A stretch of DNA of 24,185 nucleotides from Saccoglossus kowalevskii (Eukaryota; Hemichordata; Enteropneusta; Harrimaniidae): assembly GCF_000003605.2 (NCBI RefSeq), contig NW_003128824.1, forward strand, positions 1-24,185. Reading direction: 5' to 3'. Position numbers and translations under genes: made by a program. Positions 1 through 10,850 of this stretch are shown here, in pieces. The notes below the pieces were generated by a model that had not been told where the DNA came from, searched no databases, and saw nothing but the letters and a program-made list of their open reading frames with translations. Position 1 is the first letter of the stretch. Every line of letters starts with the position of its first letter.

Positions 1-622
1 TCATGTACCAGTCAGGTATACATGCACAACCCCTTGTCCTGTTCCAACTCATTGCACTCTGTAAAAGCCAGGTATACATGAACAATCCATTGTCCAGTTC
101 CATCTAATTGCACTGTGTGCCAGCCACGTATACAAACACAATCCCTTGTTCAGTTCCATCTCATTGCACTCTGTACCAGCCAGGTATACATGTACATTCC
201 CTTGTCCAGTTCCATCTCAATGCACTCTGTACGAGCCAGGTATACATGCACAATCCCTTGTTCAGTTCCAACTCATTGCACTCTGTGCCTGCAAGGTATA
301 AATGCACAATCCCTTGTCCAGTTCCAACTCATTGCACTCTGTACCTGTCAGGTATACATTCACAATCCCTTGTTCAGTTCCATCTCATTGCACTCTGTAC
401 CAGCCAGGTATACATGCACATTCCCTTGACCAGTTCCATCTCATTGCACTCTGTACCAGCCAGGTATACATGCTCAATCCCTTGTCCTGTTCCATCTCAT
501 TGCACTCTGTACCAGCCAGGTATACATGCGCATTCCCATGTCCAGTTCCATCTCATTGCACTCCGTACCAGCCAGGTAAACATGCACATTCCCTTGTCCA
601 GTTCCATCTCATTGCATTCTGT

Positions 623-1620
623 ACAGGTACACATGCACAATCCCTAATCCAGTTCCGTCTCATTGCACTCTGTACCAGCTATGTATATATGCACAATCCC
701 TTGTCCAGTTCCATCTCATTGCACTCTGTACCAGCCAGGTATACATGCACATTCCCTTGACCAGTTCCATCTCATTGCACTCTGTACCAGCCAGGTATAC
801 ATGCACATTCCCTTGACCAGTTCCATCTCATTGCACTCTGTACCACCCAGGTATACATGCACAATCCCTTGTTTAGTTCCATCTCATTGCACATTGTGCC
901 AGCCAGGTATACATGCACAATCCCTTGTCCAGTTCTATCTCATTGCACTCTGTACCAGCCAGGTATACATGCACAATCCCTTGTTTAGTTCCATCTCATT
1001 GCACTTTGTGCTAGCCAGGCATACATGCACAATCCCTTGTCCAGTTTTATCTCATTGCACTTTGTGCCAGCCAGGTATACATGCACATTCCCTTGACCAG
1101 TTCCATCTCATTGCACTCTGTACAGGTACACATGCACAATCCCTAATCCAGTTCCGTCTCATTGCACTCTGTACCAGCTATGTATATATGCACAATCCCT
1201 TGTCCAGTTCCATCTCATTGCACTCTGTACCAGCCAGGTATACATGCACATTCCCTTGACCAGTTCCATCTCATTGCACTCTGTACCAGCCAGGTATACA
1301 TGCACATTCCCTTGACCAGTTCCATCTCATTGCACTCTGTACCACCCAGGTATACATGCACAATCCCTTGTTTAGTTCCATCTCATTGCACATTGTGCCA
1401 GCCAGGTATACATGCACAATCCCTTGTCCAGTTCTATCTCATTGCACTCTGTACCAGCCAGGTATACATGCACAATCCCTTGTTTAGTTCCATCTCATTG
1501 CACTTTGTGCTAGCCAGGCATACATGCACAATCCCTTGTCCAGTTTTATCTCATTGCACTTTGTGCCAGCCAGGTATACATGCACATTCCCTTGACCAGT
1601 TCCATCTCATTGCACTCTGT
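623..1620. repeat. tandem pair of 499-bp nine-monomer units
   Basis: Two consecutive near-identical units, 623-1121 and 1122-1620. Each has nine monomers, one of them a 51-bp variant carrying TGTACAGGTACACATG followed by AATCCCTAATCC; eight 56-mers plus one 51-mer give exactly 499 bp. The order inside is: 51-mer, monomer with CTATGTATATATGC, two CTTGACC monomers, a CCACCCAGG monomer, a TTTAGTTCC monomer with CACATTGTGCC, and then a second TTTAGTTCC monomer. After the second unit the sequence resumes as an ordinary CCAGCCAGG monomer, not a third 51-mer. Confidence 0.9.
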
Positions 1621-2104
1621 ACCAGCCAGGTATACATGCACATTCCCTTGTTTAGTTCCATCTCATTGCACTTTGTGCTAGCCAGGTATACATGCACAAT
1701 CCCTTGTCCAGTTCTATTTCATTGCACTCTGTGCCAGCCAGGTATACATGCACATTCCCTTGACCAGTTCCATCTCATTGCACTCTGTACCAGCCAGGTA
1801 TACATGCACATTCCCTTGACCAGTTCCATCTCATTGCACTCTGTACCACCCAGGTATACATGCACAATCCCTTGTTTAGTTCCATCTCATTGCACTTTGT
1901 GCCAGCCAGGTATACATGCACAATCCCTTGTCCAGTTCTATATCATTGCACTCTGTACCAGCCAGGTATACATGCACAATCCCTTGTCCAGTTCCATCTT
2001 ATTGCACTCTGTAACAGCCAGATATATATGCACAATCCCTTGTCCAGTTCCATCTCATTGCACTCTGTACCGGCCAGGTATACTTGCACATTCACTTGTC
2101 CAGT
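1608..2104. repeat. ~0.5-kb block shared by four sites, copy 1
   Basis: Starts with a TTTAGTTCC monomer carrying GTGCTAGCC and ends at the TATACTTGCACATTCACTTG monomer. It recurs at 5126-5622 (offset 3,518), 17136-17629 and 18750-19246. The order of variants is preserved: TTTAGTTCC, TTCTATTTC, two CTTGACC, CCACCC, TTTAGTTCC, TTCTATATC, CTGTAACAGCC, ACCGGCC. Flanks differ between copies, so the block was copied as a unit. Confidence 0.85.
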
Positions 2105-2681
2105 TCATCTCATCGCACTCTGTACCAGCCAGGTATACATGCACAATCCCTTGTTCAGTTCCAACTCATTGCACTCTGTGCCTGCTAGGTAGAAATGCAC
2201 AATCCCTTGTCCAGTTCCAACTCATTGCACTCTGTACCTGCCAGGTATACATGCACAATCCATTGTCCAGTTCTATCTAAATGCACTGTGTGCCAGCCAG
2301 GTATACATACACAATCCCTTGTTCAGTTCCATCTCATTGCACTCTGTACCAGCCAGGTATACATGCACAATCCCTTGTCCAGTTCTATCTCATTGCACTC
2401 TGTACCAGCCAGGTATACATGCGCATTCCCATGTCCAGTTCCAACTCATTGCACTCTGTACCTGCCAGGTATACATGCACAATCCATTGTCCAGTTCTAT
2501 CTAATTGCACTGTGTGCCAGCCAGGTATACATACACAATCCCTTGTTCAGTTCCATCTCATTGCACTCTGTACCAGCCAGGTATACATGCGCATTCCCAT
2601 GTCCAGTTCCATCTCATTGCACTCTGTACCAGCCAGGTAAACATGCACATTCACTTGTCCAGTTCCATCTCATTGCATTCT

Positions 2682-3018
2682 GTACAGGTACACATGCACA
2701 ATCCCTAATCCAGTTCCGGCTCATTGCACTCTGTACCAGCTATGTATATATGCACAATCCATTGTCCAGTTCCATCTCATTGCACTCTGTACCAGCCAGG
2801 TATACTTGCACATTCCCTTGACCAGTTCCATCTCATTGCACTCTGTACCACCCAGGTATACATGCACAATCCCTTGTCCAGTTCTATCTAATTGCACTCT
2901 ATACCAGCCATGGTATACATGCACAATCCCTTCTTCAGTTCCAACTCATTGCACTTAGTGCCTGCAAGGTATAAATGCACAATCCCTTGTCCAGTTCGAA
3001 CTCATTGCACTCTAAACC
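2682..3018. repeat. 51/57-bp marker cassette
   Basis: Six-monomer cassette running from TGTACAGGTACAC (51-bp monomer) to CTCTAAACC. Variants in order: TAATCCAGTTCCGGCTC, CTATGTATATATGC with CCATTGTCC, TATACTTGCAC with CTTGACC, CCACCCAGG, the 57-bp CCATGGTATAC monomer with CCCTTCTTCAG (extra T at 2911), GTGCCTGCAAGGTATAAATG and TTCGAACTC. The distance from the 51-bp mark to the extra T is 229 bp. This copy has GGCTC where most copies have GTCTC, a change shared only with the copy at 8599. Confidence 0.88.
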
Positions 3019-3359
3019 AGCCAGGTATACATGCACAATCCCTTGTCCAGTTCCATCTTATTGCACTCTGTAACAGCCAGGTATATATGCACAATCCCTT
3101 GTTCAGTTCCAACTCATTGCACTCAGTGCCTGTAAGGTATAAATGCACAATCCCTTGTCCAGTTCGAACTCATTGCACTCTAAACCAGCCAGGTATACAT
3201 GCACAATCCCTTGTTCAGTTCCATCTCGTTGCACTCTGTACCGGCCAGGTATACTTGCACATTCACTTGTCCAGTTCATATCATCGCACTCTGTACCAGC
3301 CAGGTATACATGCACAATCCCTTGTTCAGTTCCAACTCATTGCACCCTGTGCCTGCTAG

Positions 3360-3770
3360 GTATAAATGCACAATCCCTTGTCCAGTTCCAACTCATTGCA
3401 CTCTGTACCTGCCAGGTATACATGCACAATCCATTGTCCAGTTCTATCTAATTGCACTGTGTGCCAGCCTGGTATACATACACTATCTTTTGTTCAGTTC
3501 CATCTCATTGCACTCTGTACCAGCCAGGTATACATGCACAATCCCTTGTCCAGTTCTATCTCATTGCACTCTGTACCAGCCAGGTATACATGCGCATTCC
3601 CATGTCCAGTTCCAACTCATTGCACTCTGTACCTGCCAGGAATACATGCACAATCCATTGTCCAGTTCTATCTAATTGCACTGTGTGCCAGCCAGGTATA
3701 CATACACAATCCCTTGTTCAGTTCCATCTCATTGCACTCTGTACCAGCCAGGTATACATGCGCATTCCCT
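3360..3770. repeat. block with CACTATCTTTTG monomer, copy 1
   Basis: About 0.4 kb recognised by a monomer reading GCCTGGTATACATACACTAT then CTTTTGTTCAG near 3470. The same rare monomer with similar neighbours occurs near 8216, 9388 and 16259. Around it alternate CCATTGTCCAGTTCTATC with GCACTGTGTGCC monomers and GCGCATTCCCATG monomers. Confidence 0.82.
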
Positions 3771-3799
3771 TGTCCTGTTCCATTTCATTGCACTCTGTA

Positions 3800-4082
3800 C
3801 CAGCTATGTATATATGCACAATCCATTGTCCAGTTCCATCTCATTGCACTCTGTACCAGCCAGGTATACTTGCACATTCCCTTGACCAGTTCCATCTCAT
3901 TGCACTCTGTACCACCCAGGTATACATGCACAATCCCTTGTCCAGTTCTATCTCATTGCACTCTATACCAGCCATGGTATACATGCACAATCCCTTCTTC
4001 AGTTCCAACTCATTGCACTCAGTGCCTGCAAGGTATAAATGCACAATCCCTTGTCCAGTTCGAACTCATTGCACTCTAAACC
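3800..4082. repeat. marker cassette lacking its 51-bp monomer
   Basis: Same variant order as the other cassettes from CTATGTATATATGC to CTCTAAACC, with the 57-bp CCATGGTATAC monomer at about 3975. The monomers just upstream, including the 51-bp one, are missing: the sequence goes straight from a CCTGTTCCATTTC monomer to CTATGTATATATGC. Compared with 9697-9820, two monomers (108 bp) have been lost here or gained there. Confidence 0.82.
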
Positions 4083-4580
4083 AGCCAGGTATACATGCAC
4101 AATCCCTTGTCCAGTTCCATCTTATTGCACTCTGTAACAGCCAGGTATATATGCACAATCCCTTGTTCAGTTCCAACTCATTGCACTCAGTGCCTGCAAG
4201 GTATAAATGCACAATCCCTTGTCCAGTTCGAACTCATTGCACTCTAAACCAGCCAGGTATACATGCACAATCCCTTGTTCAGTTCCATCTCGTTGCACTC
4301 TGTACCGGCCAGGTATACTTGCACATTCACTTGTCCAGTTCATCTCATCGCACTCTGTACCAGCCAGGTATACATGCACAATCCCTTGTCCAGTTCCAAC
4401 TCATTGCACTCTGTACCAGCCAGGTATACATGCGCATTCCCTTGTCCTGTTCCATTTCATTGCACTCTGTACCAGCCAGGTATACATGCGCATTCCCATG
4501 TCCAGTTCCATCTCATTGCACTCTGTACCAGCCAGGTAAACATGCACATTCACTTGTCCAGTTCCATCTCATTGCATTCT

Positions 4581-4917
4581 GTACAGGTACACATGCACAA
4601 TCCCTAATCCAGTTCCGTCTCATTGCACTCTGTACCAGCTATGTATATATGCACAATCCATTGTCCAGTTCCATCTCATTGCACTCTGTACCAGCCAGGT
4701 ATACTTGCACATTCCCTTGACCAGTTCCATCTCATTGCACTCTGTACCACCCAGGTATACATGCACAATCCCTTGTCCAGTTCTATCTCATTGCACTCTA
4801 TACCAGCCATGGTATACATGCACAATCCCTTCTTCAGTTCCAACTCATTGCACTCAGTGCCTGCAAGGTATAAATGCACAATCCCTTGTCCAGTTCGAAC
4901 TCATTGCACTCTAAACC
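4581..4917. repeat. 51/57-bp marker cassette
   Basis: Full copy with the 51-bp monomer at 4581, the extra T of the 57-bp monomer at about 4810 (229 bp) and CTCTAAACC at the end. It has the common TTCCGTCTC variant. Downstream is a second TTCGAACTC/CTAAACC pair and then the 0.5-kb block at 5126. Confidence 0.88.
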
Positions 4918-5125
4918 AGCCAGGTATACATGCACAATCCCTTGTCCAGTTCCATCTTATTGCACTCTGTAACAGCCAGGTATATATGCACAATCCCTTG
5001 TTCAGTTCCAACTCATTGCACTCAGTGCCTGCAAGGTATAAATGCACAATCCCTTGTCCAGTTCGAACTCATTGCACTCTAAACCAGCCAGGTATACATG
5101 CACAATCCCTTGTTCAGTTCCATCT

Positions 5126-5622
5126 TATTGCACTCTGTAGCAGCCAGGTATACATGCACATTCCCTTGTTTAGTTCCATCTCATTGCACTTTGTGCTAGC
5201 CAGGTATACATGCACAATCCCTTGTCCAGTTCTATTTCATTGCACTCTGTGCCAGCCAGGTATACATGCACATTCCCTTGACCAGTTCCATCTCATTGCA
5301 CTCTGTACCAGCCAGGTATACATGCACATTCCCTTGACCAGTTCCATCTCATTGCACTCTGTACCACCCAGGTATACATGCACAATCCCTTGTTTAGTTC
5401 CATCTCATTGCACTTTGTGCCAGCCAGGTATACATGCACAATCCCTTGTCCAGTTCTATATCATTGCACTCTGTACCAGCCAGGTATACATGCACAATCC
5501 CTTGTCCAGTTCCATCTTATTGCACTCTGTAACAGCCAGGTATATATGCACAATCCCTTGTCCAGTTCCATCTCATTGCACTCTGTACCGGCCAGGTATA
5601 CTTGCACATTCACTTGTCCAGT
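5126..5622. repeat. ~0.5-kb block shared by four sites, copy 2
   Basis: Matches 17136-17629 at 12,010-bp offset, including the distinctive CTGTAGCAGCC at its left edge (5140 and 17150), which is found only at these two sites. The block at 1608 matches at 3,518-bp offset but has CTGTACCAGCC at that point. After ~5622 this copy continues into a CCAACTC/GTGCCTGC monomer. Confidence 0.85.
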
Positions 5623-6200
5623 TCCAACTCATTGCACTCTGTGCCTGCTAGGTATAAATGCACAATCCCTTGTCCAGTTCCAACTCATTGCACTCTGTAC
5701 CTGCCAGGTATACATGCACAATCCATTGTCCAGTTCTATCTAATTGCACTGTGTGCCAGCCAGGTATACATACACAATCCCTTGTTCAGTTCCATCTCAT
5801 TGCACTCTGTACCAGCCAGGTATACATGCACAATCCCTTGTCCAGTTCTATCTCATTGCACTCTGTACCAGCCAGGTATACATGCGCATTCCCATGTCCA
5901 GTTCCAACTCATTGCACTCTGTACCTGCCAGGTATACATGCACAATCCATTGTCCAGTTCTATCTAATTGCACTGTGTGCCAGCCAGGTATACATACACA
6001 ATCCCTTGTTCAGTTCCATCTCATTGCACTCTGTACCAGCCAGGTATACATGCGCATTCCCTTGTCCTGTTCCATTTCATTGCACTCTGTACCAGCCAGG
6101 TATACATGCGCATTCCCATGTTCAGTTCCATCTCATTGCACTCTGTACCAGCCAGGTAAACATGCACATTCACTTGTCCAGTTCCATCTCATTGCATTCT

Positions 6201-6537
6201 GTACAGGTACACATGCACAATCCCTAATCCAGTTCCGTCTCATTGCACTCTGTACCAGCTATGTATATATGCACAATCCATTGTCCAGTTCCATCTCATT
6301 GCACTCTGTACCAGCCAGGTATACTTGCACATTCCCTTGACCAGTTCCATCTCATTGCACTCTGTACCACCCAGGTATACATGCACAATCCCTTGTCCAG
6401 TTCTATCTCATTGCACTCTATACCAGCCATGGTATACATGCACAATCCCTTCTTCAGTTCCAACTCATTGCACTCAGTGCCTGCAAGGTATAAATGCACA
6501 ATCCCTTGTCCAGTTCGAACTCATTGCACTCTAAACC
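6201..6537. repeat. 51/57-bp marker cassette
   Basis: Full copy at 1,620-bp offset from the one at 4581. The 51-bp monomer is at 6201 and the extra T of the 57-bp monomer at about 6430. Downstream it carries an unusual second CCCTTCTTCAG monomer (near 6670) without the extra T. Confidence 0.88.
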
Positions 6538-7483
6538 AGCCAGGTATACATGCACAATCCCTTGTCCAGTTCCATCTTATTGCACTCTGTAACAGCCAGG
6601 TATATATGCACAATCCCTTGTTCAGTTCCAACTCATTGCACTCTGTACCAGCTAGGTATACATGCACAATCCCTTCTTCAGTTCCATCTCATTGCACTCA
6701 GTGCCTGCAAGGTATAAATGCACAATCCCTTGTCCAGTTCGAACTCATTGCACTCTAAACCAGCCAGGTATATATGCACAATCCCTTGTCCAGTTCCATC
6801 TCATTGCACTCTGTACCGGCCAGGTATACTTGCACATTCACTTGTCCAGTTCATCTCATCGCACTCTGTACCAGCCAGGTATACATGCACAAATCCCTTG
6901 TTCAGTTCCAACTCATTGCACTCTGTGCCTGCTAAGTATAAATGCACAATCCCTTGTCCAGTTCCAACTCATTGCACTCTGTACCTGCCAGGTATACATG
7001 CACAATCCATTGTCCAGTTCTATCTAATTGCACTGTGTGCCAGCCAGGTATACATACACAATCCCTTGTTCAGTTCCATCTCATTGCACTCTGTACCAGC
7101 CAGGTATACATGCACAATCCCTTGTCCAGTTCTATCTCATTGCACTCTGTACCAGCCAAGTATACATGCGCATTCCCATGTCCAGTTCCAACTCATTGCA
7201 CTCTGTACCTGCCAGGTATACATGCACAATCCATTGTCCAGTTCTATCTAATTGCACTGTGTGCCAGCCAGGTATACATACACAATCCCTTGTTCAGTTC
7301 CATCTCATTGCACTCTGTACCAGCCAGGTATACATGCGCATTCCCTTGTCCTGTTCCATATCATTGTACTCTGTACCAACAAGTATACATGCGCATTCCC
7401 ATGTTCAGTTCCATCTCATTGCACTCTGTACCAGTCAGGTAAACATGCACATTCACTTGTCCAGTTCCATCTCATTGCATTCT

Positions 7484-7820
7484 GTACAGGTACACATGCA
7501 CAATCCCTAATCCAGTTCCGTCTCATTGCACTCTGTACCAGCTATGTATATATGCACAATCCATTGTCCAGTTCCATCTCATTGCACTCTGTACCAGCCA
7601 GGTATACTTGCACATTCCCTTGACCAGTTCCATCTCATTGCACTCTGTACCACCCAGGTATACATGCACAATCCCTTGTCCAGTTCTATCTCATTGCACT
7701 CTATACCAGCCATGGTATACATGCACAATCCCTTCTTCAGTTCCAACTCATTGCACTCAGTGCCTGCAAGGTATAAATGCACAATCCCTTGTCCAGTTCG
7801 AATTCATTGCACTCTAAACC
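7484..7820. repeat. 51/57-bp marker cassette
   Basis: Full copy at 1,283-bp offset from 6201, with the 57-bp monomer at about 7713. One private substitution changes TTCGAACTC to TTCGAATTC near 7798, which creates a GAATTC hexamer. Just upstream, near 7370, a monomer reads TACCAACAAGTATAC, two bases shorter than usual. Confidence 0.87.
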
Positions 7821-8516
7821 AGCCAGGTATACATGCACAATCCCTTGTCCAGTTCCATCTTATTGCACTCTGTAACAGCCAGGTATATATGCACAATCCC
7901 TTGTTCAGTTCCAACTCATTGCACTCAGTGCCTGCAAGGTATAAATGCACAATCCCTTGTCCAGTTCGAACTCATTGCACTCTAAACCAGCCAGGTATAC
8001 ATGCACAATCCCTTGTTCAGTTCCATCTCGTTGCACTCTGTACCGGCCAGGTATACTTGCACATTCACTTGTCCAGTTCATCTCATCGCACTCTGTACCA
8101 GCCAGGTATACATGCACAATCCCTTGTTCAGTTCCAACTCATTGCACTCTGTACCTGCCAGGTATACATGCACAATCCATTGTCCAGTTCTATCTAATTG
8201 CACTGTGTGCCAGCCTGGTATACATACACTATCTTTTGTTCAGTTCCATCTCATTGCACTCTGTACCAGCCAGGTATACATGCACAATCCCTTGTCCAGT
8301 TCTATCTCATTGCACTCTGTACCAGCCAGGTATACATGCGCATTCCCATGTCCAGTTCCAACTCATTGCACTCTGTACCTGCCAGGTATACATGCACAAT
8401 CCATTGTCCAGTTCTATCTAATTGCACTGTGTGCCAGCCAGGTATACATACACAATCCCTTGTTCAGTTCCATCTCATTGCACTCTGTACCAGCCAGGTA
8501 TACATGCGCATTCCCT

Positions 8517-9697
8517 TGTCCTGTTCCATTTCATTGCACTCTGTACCAGCCAGGTAAACATGCACATTCACTTGTCCAGTTCCATCTCATTGCATTCTGT
8601 ACAGGTACACATGCACAATCCCTAATCCAGTTCCGGCTCATTGCACTCTGTACCAGCTATGTATATATGCACAATCCATTGTCCAGTTCCATCTCATTGC
8701 ACTCTGTACCAGCCAGGTATACTTGCACATTCCCTTGACCAGTTCCATCTCATTGCACTCTGTACCACCCAGGTATACATGCACAATCCCTTGTCCAGTT
8801 CTATCTAATTGCACTCTATACCAGCCATGGTATACATGCACAATCCCTTCTTCAGTTCCAACTCATTGCACTCAGTGCCTGCAAGGTATAAATGCACAAT
8901 CCCTTGTCCAGTTCGAACTCATTGCACTCTAAACCAGCCAGGTATACATGCACAATCCCTTGTCCAGTTCCATCTTATTGCACTCTGTAACAGCCAGGTA
9001 TATATGCACAATCCCTTGTTCAGTTCCAACTCATTGCACTCAGTGCCTGCAAGGTATAAATGCACAATCCCTTGTCCAGTTCGAACTCATTGCACTCTAA
9101 ACCAGCCAGGTATACATGCACAATCCCTTGTTCAGTTCCATCTCGTTGCACTCTGTACCGGCCAGGTATACTTGCACATTCACTTGTCCAGTTCATATCA
9201 TCGCACTCTGTACCAGCCAGGTATACATGCACAATCCCTTGTTCAGTTCCAACTCATTGCACCCTGTGCCTGCTAGGTATAAATGCACAATCCCTTGTCC
9301 AGTTCCAACTCATTGCACTCTGTACCTGCCAGGTATACATGCACAATCCATTGTCCAGTTCTATCTAATTGCACTGTGTGCCAGCCTGGTATACATACAC
9401 TATCTTTTGTTCAGTTCCATCTCATTGCACTCTGTACCAGCCAGGTATACATGCACAATCCCTTGTCCAGTTCTATCTCATTGCACTCTGTACCAGCCAG
9501 GTATACATGCGCATTCCCATGTCCAGTTCCAACTCATTGCACTCTGTACCTGCCAGGAATACATGCACAATCCATTGTCCAGTTCTATCTAATTGCACTG
9601 TGTGCCAGCCAGGTATACATACACAATCCCTTGTTCAGTTCCATCTCATTGCACTCTGTACCAGCCAGGTATACATGCGCATTCCCTTGTCCTGTTC
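8517..9697. repeat. ~1.15-kb higher-order block, copy 2 (offset 5,917)
   Basis: Copy of 2600-3780. It shares private markers with that copy: TTCCGGCTC near 8633, TTCATATCATCGC near 9190, GCACCCTGTGCC near 9259 and the CACTATCTTTTG monomer near 9388. Divergence begins after the CCTGTTCCATTTC monomer near 9697. Confidence 0.85.
8599..8935. repeat. 51/57-bp marker cassette
   Basis: Full copy with the 51-bp monomer at 8599 and the extra T of the 57-bp monomer at about 8828. It shares GGCTC in the 51-bp monomer and TTCTATCTAATTG before the 57-bp monomer with the copy at 2682, which supports direct descent of one from the other. Confidence 0.88.
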
Positions 9698-9769
9698 CAT
9701 TTCATTGCACTCTGTACCAGCCAGGTAAACATGCACATTCACTTGTCCAGTTCCATCTCATTGCATTCT

Positions 9770-10107
9770 GTACCAGGTACACATGCACAATCCCTAATCC
9801 AGTTCCGTCTCATTGCACTCTGTACCAGCTATGTATATATGCACAATCCATTGTCCAGTTCCATCTCATTGCACTCTGTACCAGCCAGGTATACTTGCAC
9901 ATTCCCTTGACCAGTTCCATCTCATTGCACTCTGTACCACCCAGGTATACATGCACAATCCCTTGTCCAGTTCTATCTCATTGCACTCTATACCAGCCAT
10001 GGTATACATGCACAATCCCTTCTTCAGTTCCAACTCCTTGCACTCAGTGCCTGCAAGGTATAAATGCACAATCCCTTGTCCAGTTCGAACTCATTGCACT
10101 CTAAACC
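9770..10107. repeat. marker cassette with a 52-bp monomer
   Basis: As the other cassettes, but the first monomer reads TGTACCAGGTACACATG, one C longer than the usual TGTACAGGTACACATG, so it is 52 bp and the distance to the extra T at about 10000 is 230 bp. It is the only 52-bp form of this monomer in the window. It could be the state left by deleting one CCAG from CCAGCCAG, with the 51-bp form arising by loss of one more C, or it could be a secondary insertion. Confidence 0.85.
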
Positions 10108-10850
10108 AGCCAGGTATACATGCACAATCCCTTGTTCGTTTCCATCTCATTGCACTCTGTACCAGCCAGGAATACATGCACAATCGCTTGTTCAGTTCCA
10201 TCTCATTGCGCTCTGTACCAGCCAGGTATACATGCACAATCCCTTGTTCGTATCCATCTCATTGCACTCTGTACCAGCCAGGTATACATGCACAATCCCT
10301 TGTTCAGTTCCAACTCATTGCACTCAGTGCCTGCAAGGTATAAATGCACAATCCCTTGTCCAGTTCGAACTCATTGCACTCTAAACCAGCCAGGTATACA
10401 TGCACAATCCCTTGTTCAGTTCCATCTCGTTGCACTCTGTACCAGCCAGGTATACATGCACAATCCCTTGTTCGTTTCCATCTCATTGCACTCTGTACCA
10501 GCCAGGTATACATGCACAATCCCTTGTCCAGTTCTATCTCATTGCACACTGTACCAGCCAGGTATACATGCACAATCCCTTGTTCAGTTCCAACTCATTG
10601 CACTCAGTGCCTGCAAGGTATAAATGCACAATCCCTTGTCCAGTTCGAACTCATTGCACTCTAAACCAGCCAGGTATACATGCACAATCCCTTGTTCAGT
10701 TCCATCTCGTTGCACTCTGTACCAGCCAGGTATACATGCACAATCCCTTGTTCGTTTCCATCTCATTGCACTCTGTACCAGCCAGGTATACATGCACAAT
10801 CCCTTGTCCAGTCCTATCTCATTGCACTCTGTGCCAGGCAGGTATACATG
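10064..10850. repeat. three 280-bp five-monomer units
   Basis: Units start at 10064, 10344 and 10624, each at CATGCACAATCCCTTGTCC followed by AGTTCGAACTC. Five 56-mers give 280 bp. The first unit carries TTCGTTTCC, CAATCGCTTG with GCGCTCTG, and TTCGTATCC monomers. The second carries TTCAGTTCCATCTCG, TTCGTTTCC and TTCTATCTC; the third starts the same way and then departs at GCCAGGCAGG near 10836. The three-unit order recurs at 12353, 12633 and 12913. Confidence 0.88.

Larger units (their letters stand above)
480..2497. repeat. ~2.0-kb higher-order block, copy 1
   Basis: This block recurs at 17622-19639 at a constant offset of 17,142 bp. Over 1162-2280 I noticed only about six differences from the distant copy, far fewer than between neighbouring monomers. 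The left edge is near CTTGTCCTGTTCC at 481. The right edge is near 2497, where TTCTATC in this copy faces TTCCATC in the other. The block holds the 499-bp tandem pair, CTTGACC and TTTAGTTCC monomers, and a 55-bp monomer near 2100. Edges were set by eye and are approximate. Confidence 0.88.
2600..3780. repeat. ~1.15-kb higher-order block, copy 1 (offset 5,917)
   Basis: Matches 8517-9697 at a constant 5,917-bp offset with few substitutions, for example CACTTAGTGCC at 2953 here against CACTCAGTGCC there. It contains one full 51/57-bp cassette, a second TTCGAACTC monomer, a 55-bp monomer near 3270 with TTCATATCATCGC, and the rare CCTGGTATACATACACTAT monomer near 3470. After ~3780 the other copy carries two extra monomers (108 bp) that are absent here. 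Confidence 0.85.

Noticed and set aside
2700..2715. CCCTAATCC in 51-bp monomers as telomeric repeat
   Set aside because: Only one CCCTAA-like hexamer per variant monomer, never in tandem; it is a single-base change (CTTGTCC to CTAATCC region) in the satellite.
2893..2925. CCATGG/GTATAC palindromes as transposon target duplication
   Set aside because: The extra T makes a 57-bp monomer and nothing is inserted; the same change recurs at eleven sites as part of the copied cassette.
2993..3003. RNA polymerase III B box (AGTTCGAACTC) suggesting a tRNA-derived element
   Set aside because: It resembles GGTTCGANTCC at most positions but is a variant of AGTTCCATCTC in the monomer, and there is no A box, cloverleaf, poly-T stop or A-rich tail nearby.
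4640..4660. TATA-like GTATATATGC as a promoter
   Set aside because: It is a recurrent substitution of GTATACATGC within the repeat, with no gene downstream and no other promoter element.
3452..4720. 422-codon open frame, the longest in the window, and many others of 60-420 codons on + and 60-90 on minus
   Set aside because: Each is the 56-bp repeat read through in three alternating frames. Starts fall at the ATG in ACATGCAC of every monomer and stops fall at variant bases (CTAATTG, CTCTAAACC, GCTAGG, CTTGACC). No conserved domain, codon bias or single-frame constraint is visible.
6885..6900. Frameshift in a gene at GCACAAATCCC (extra A)
   Set aside because: There is no gene to shift; it is an isolated one-base length change in one monomer, also seen near 20957.
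10130..10150. CENP-B box in monomers with TTCGTTTCC, TTCGTATCC or TTCGAACTC
   Set aside because: Only the TTCG core matches. The required A after four bases and the CGGG are missing in all three variants.
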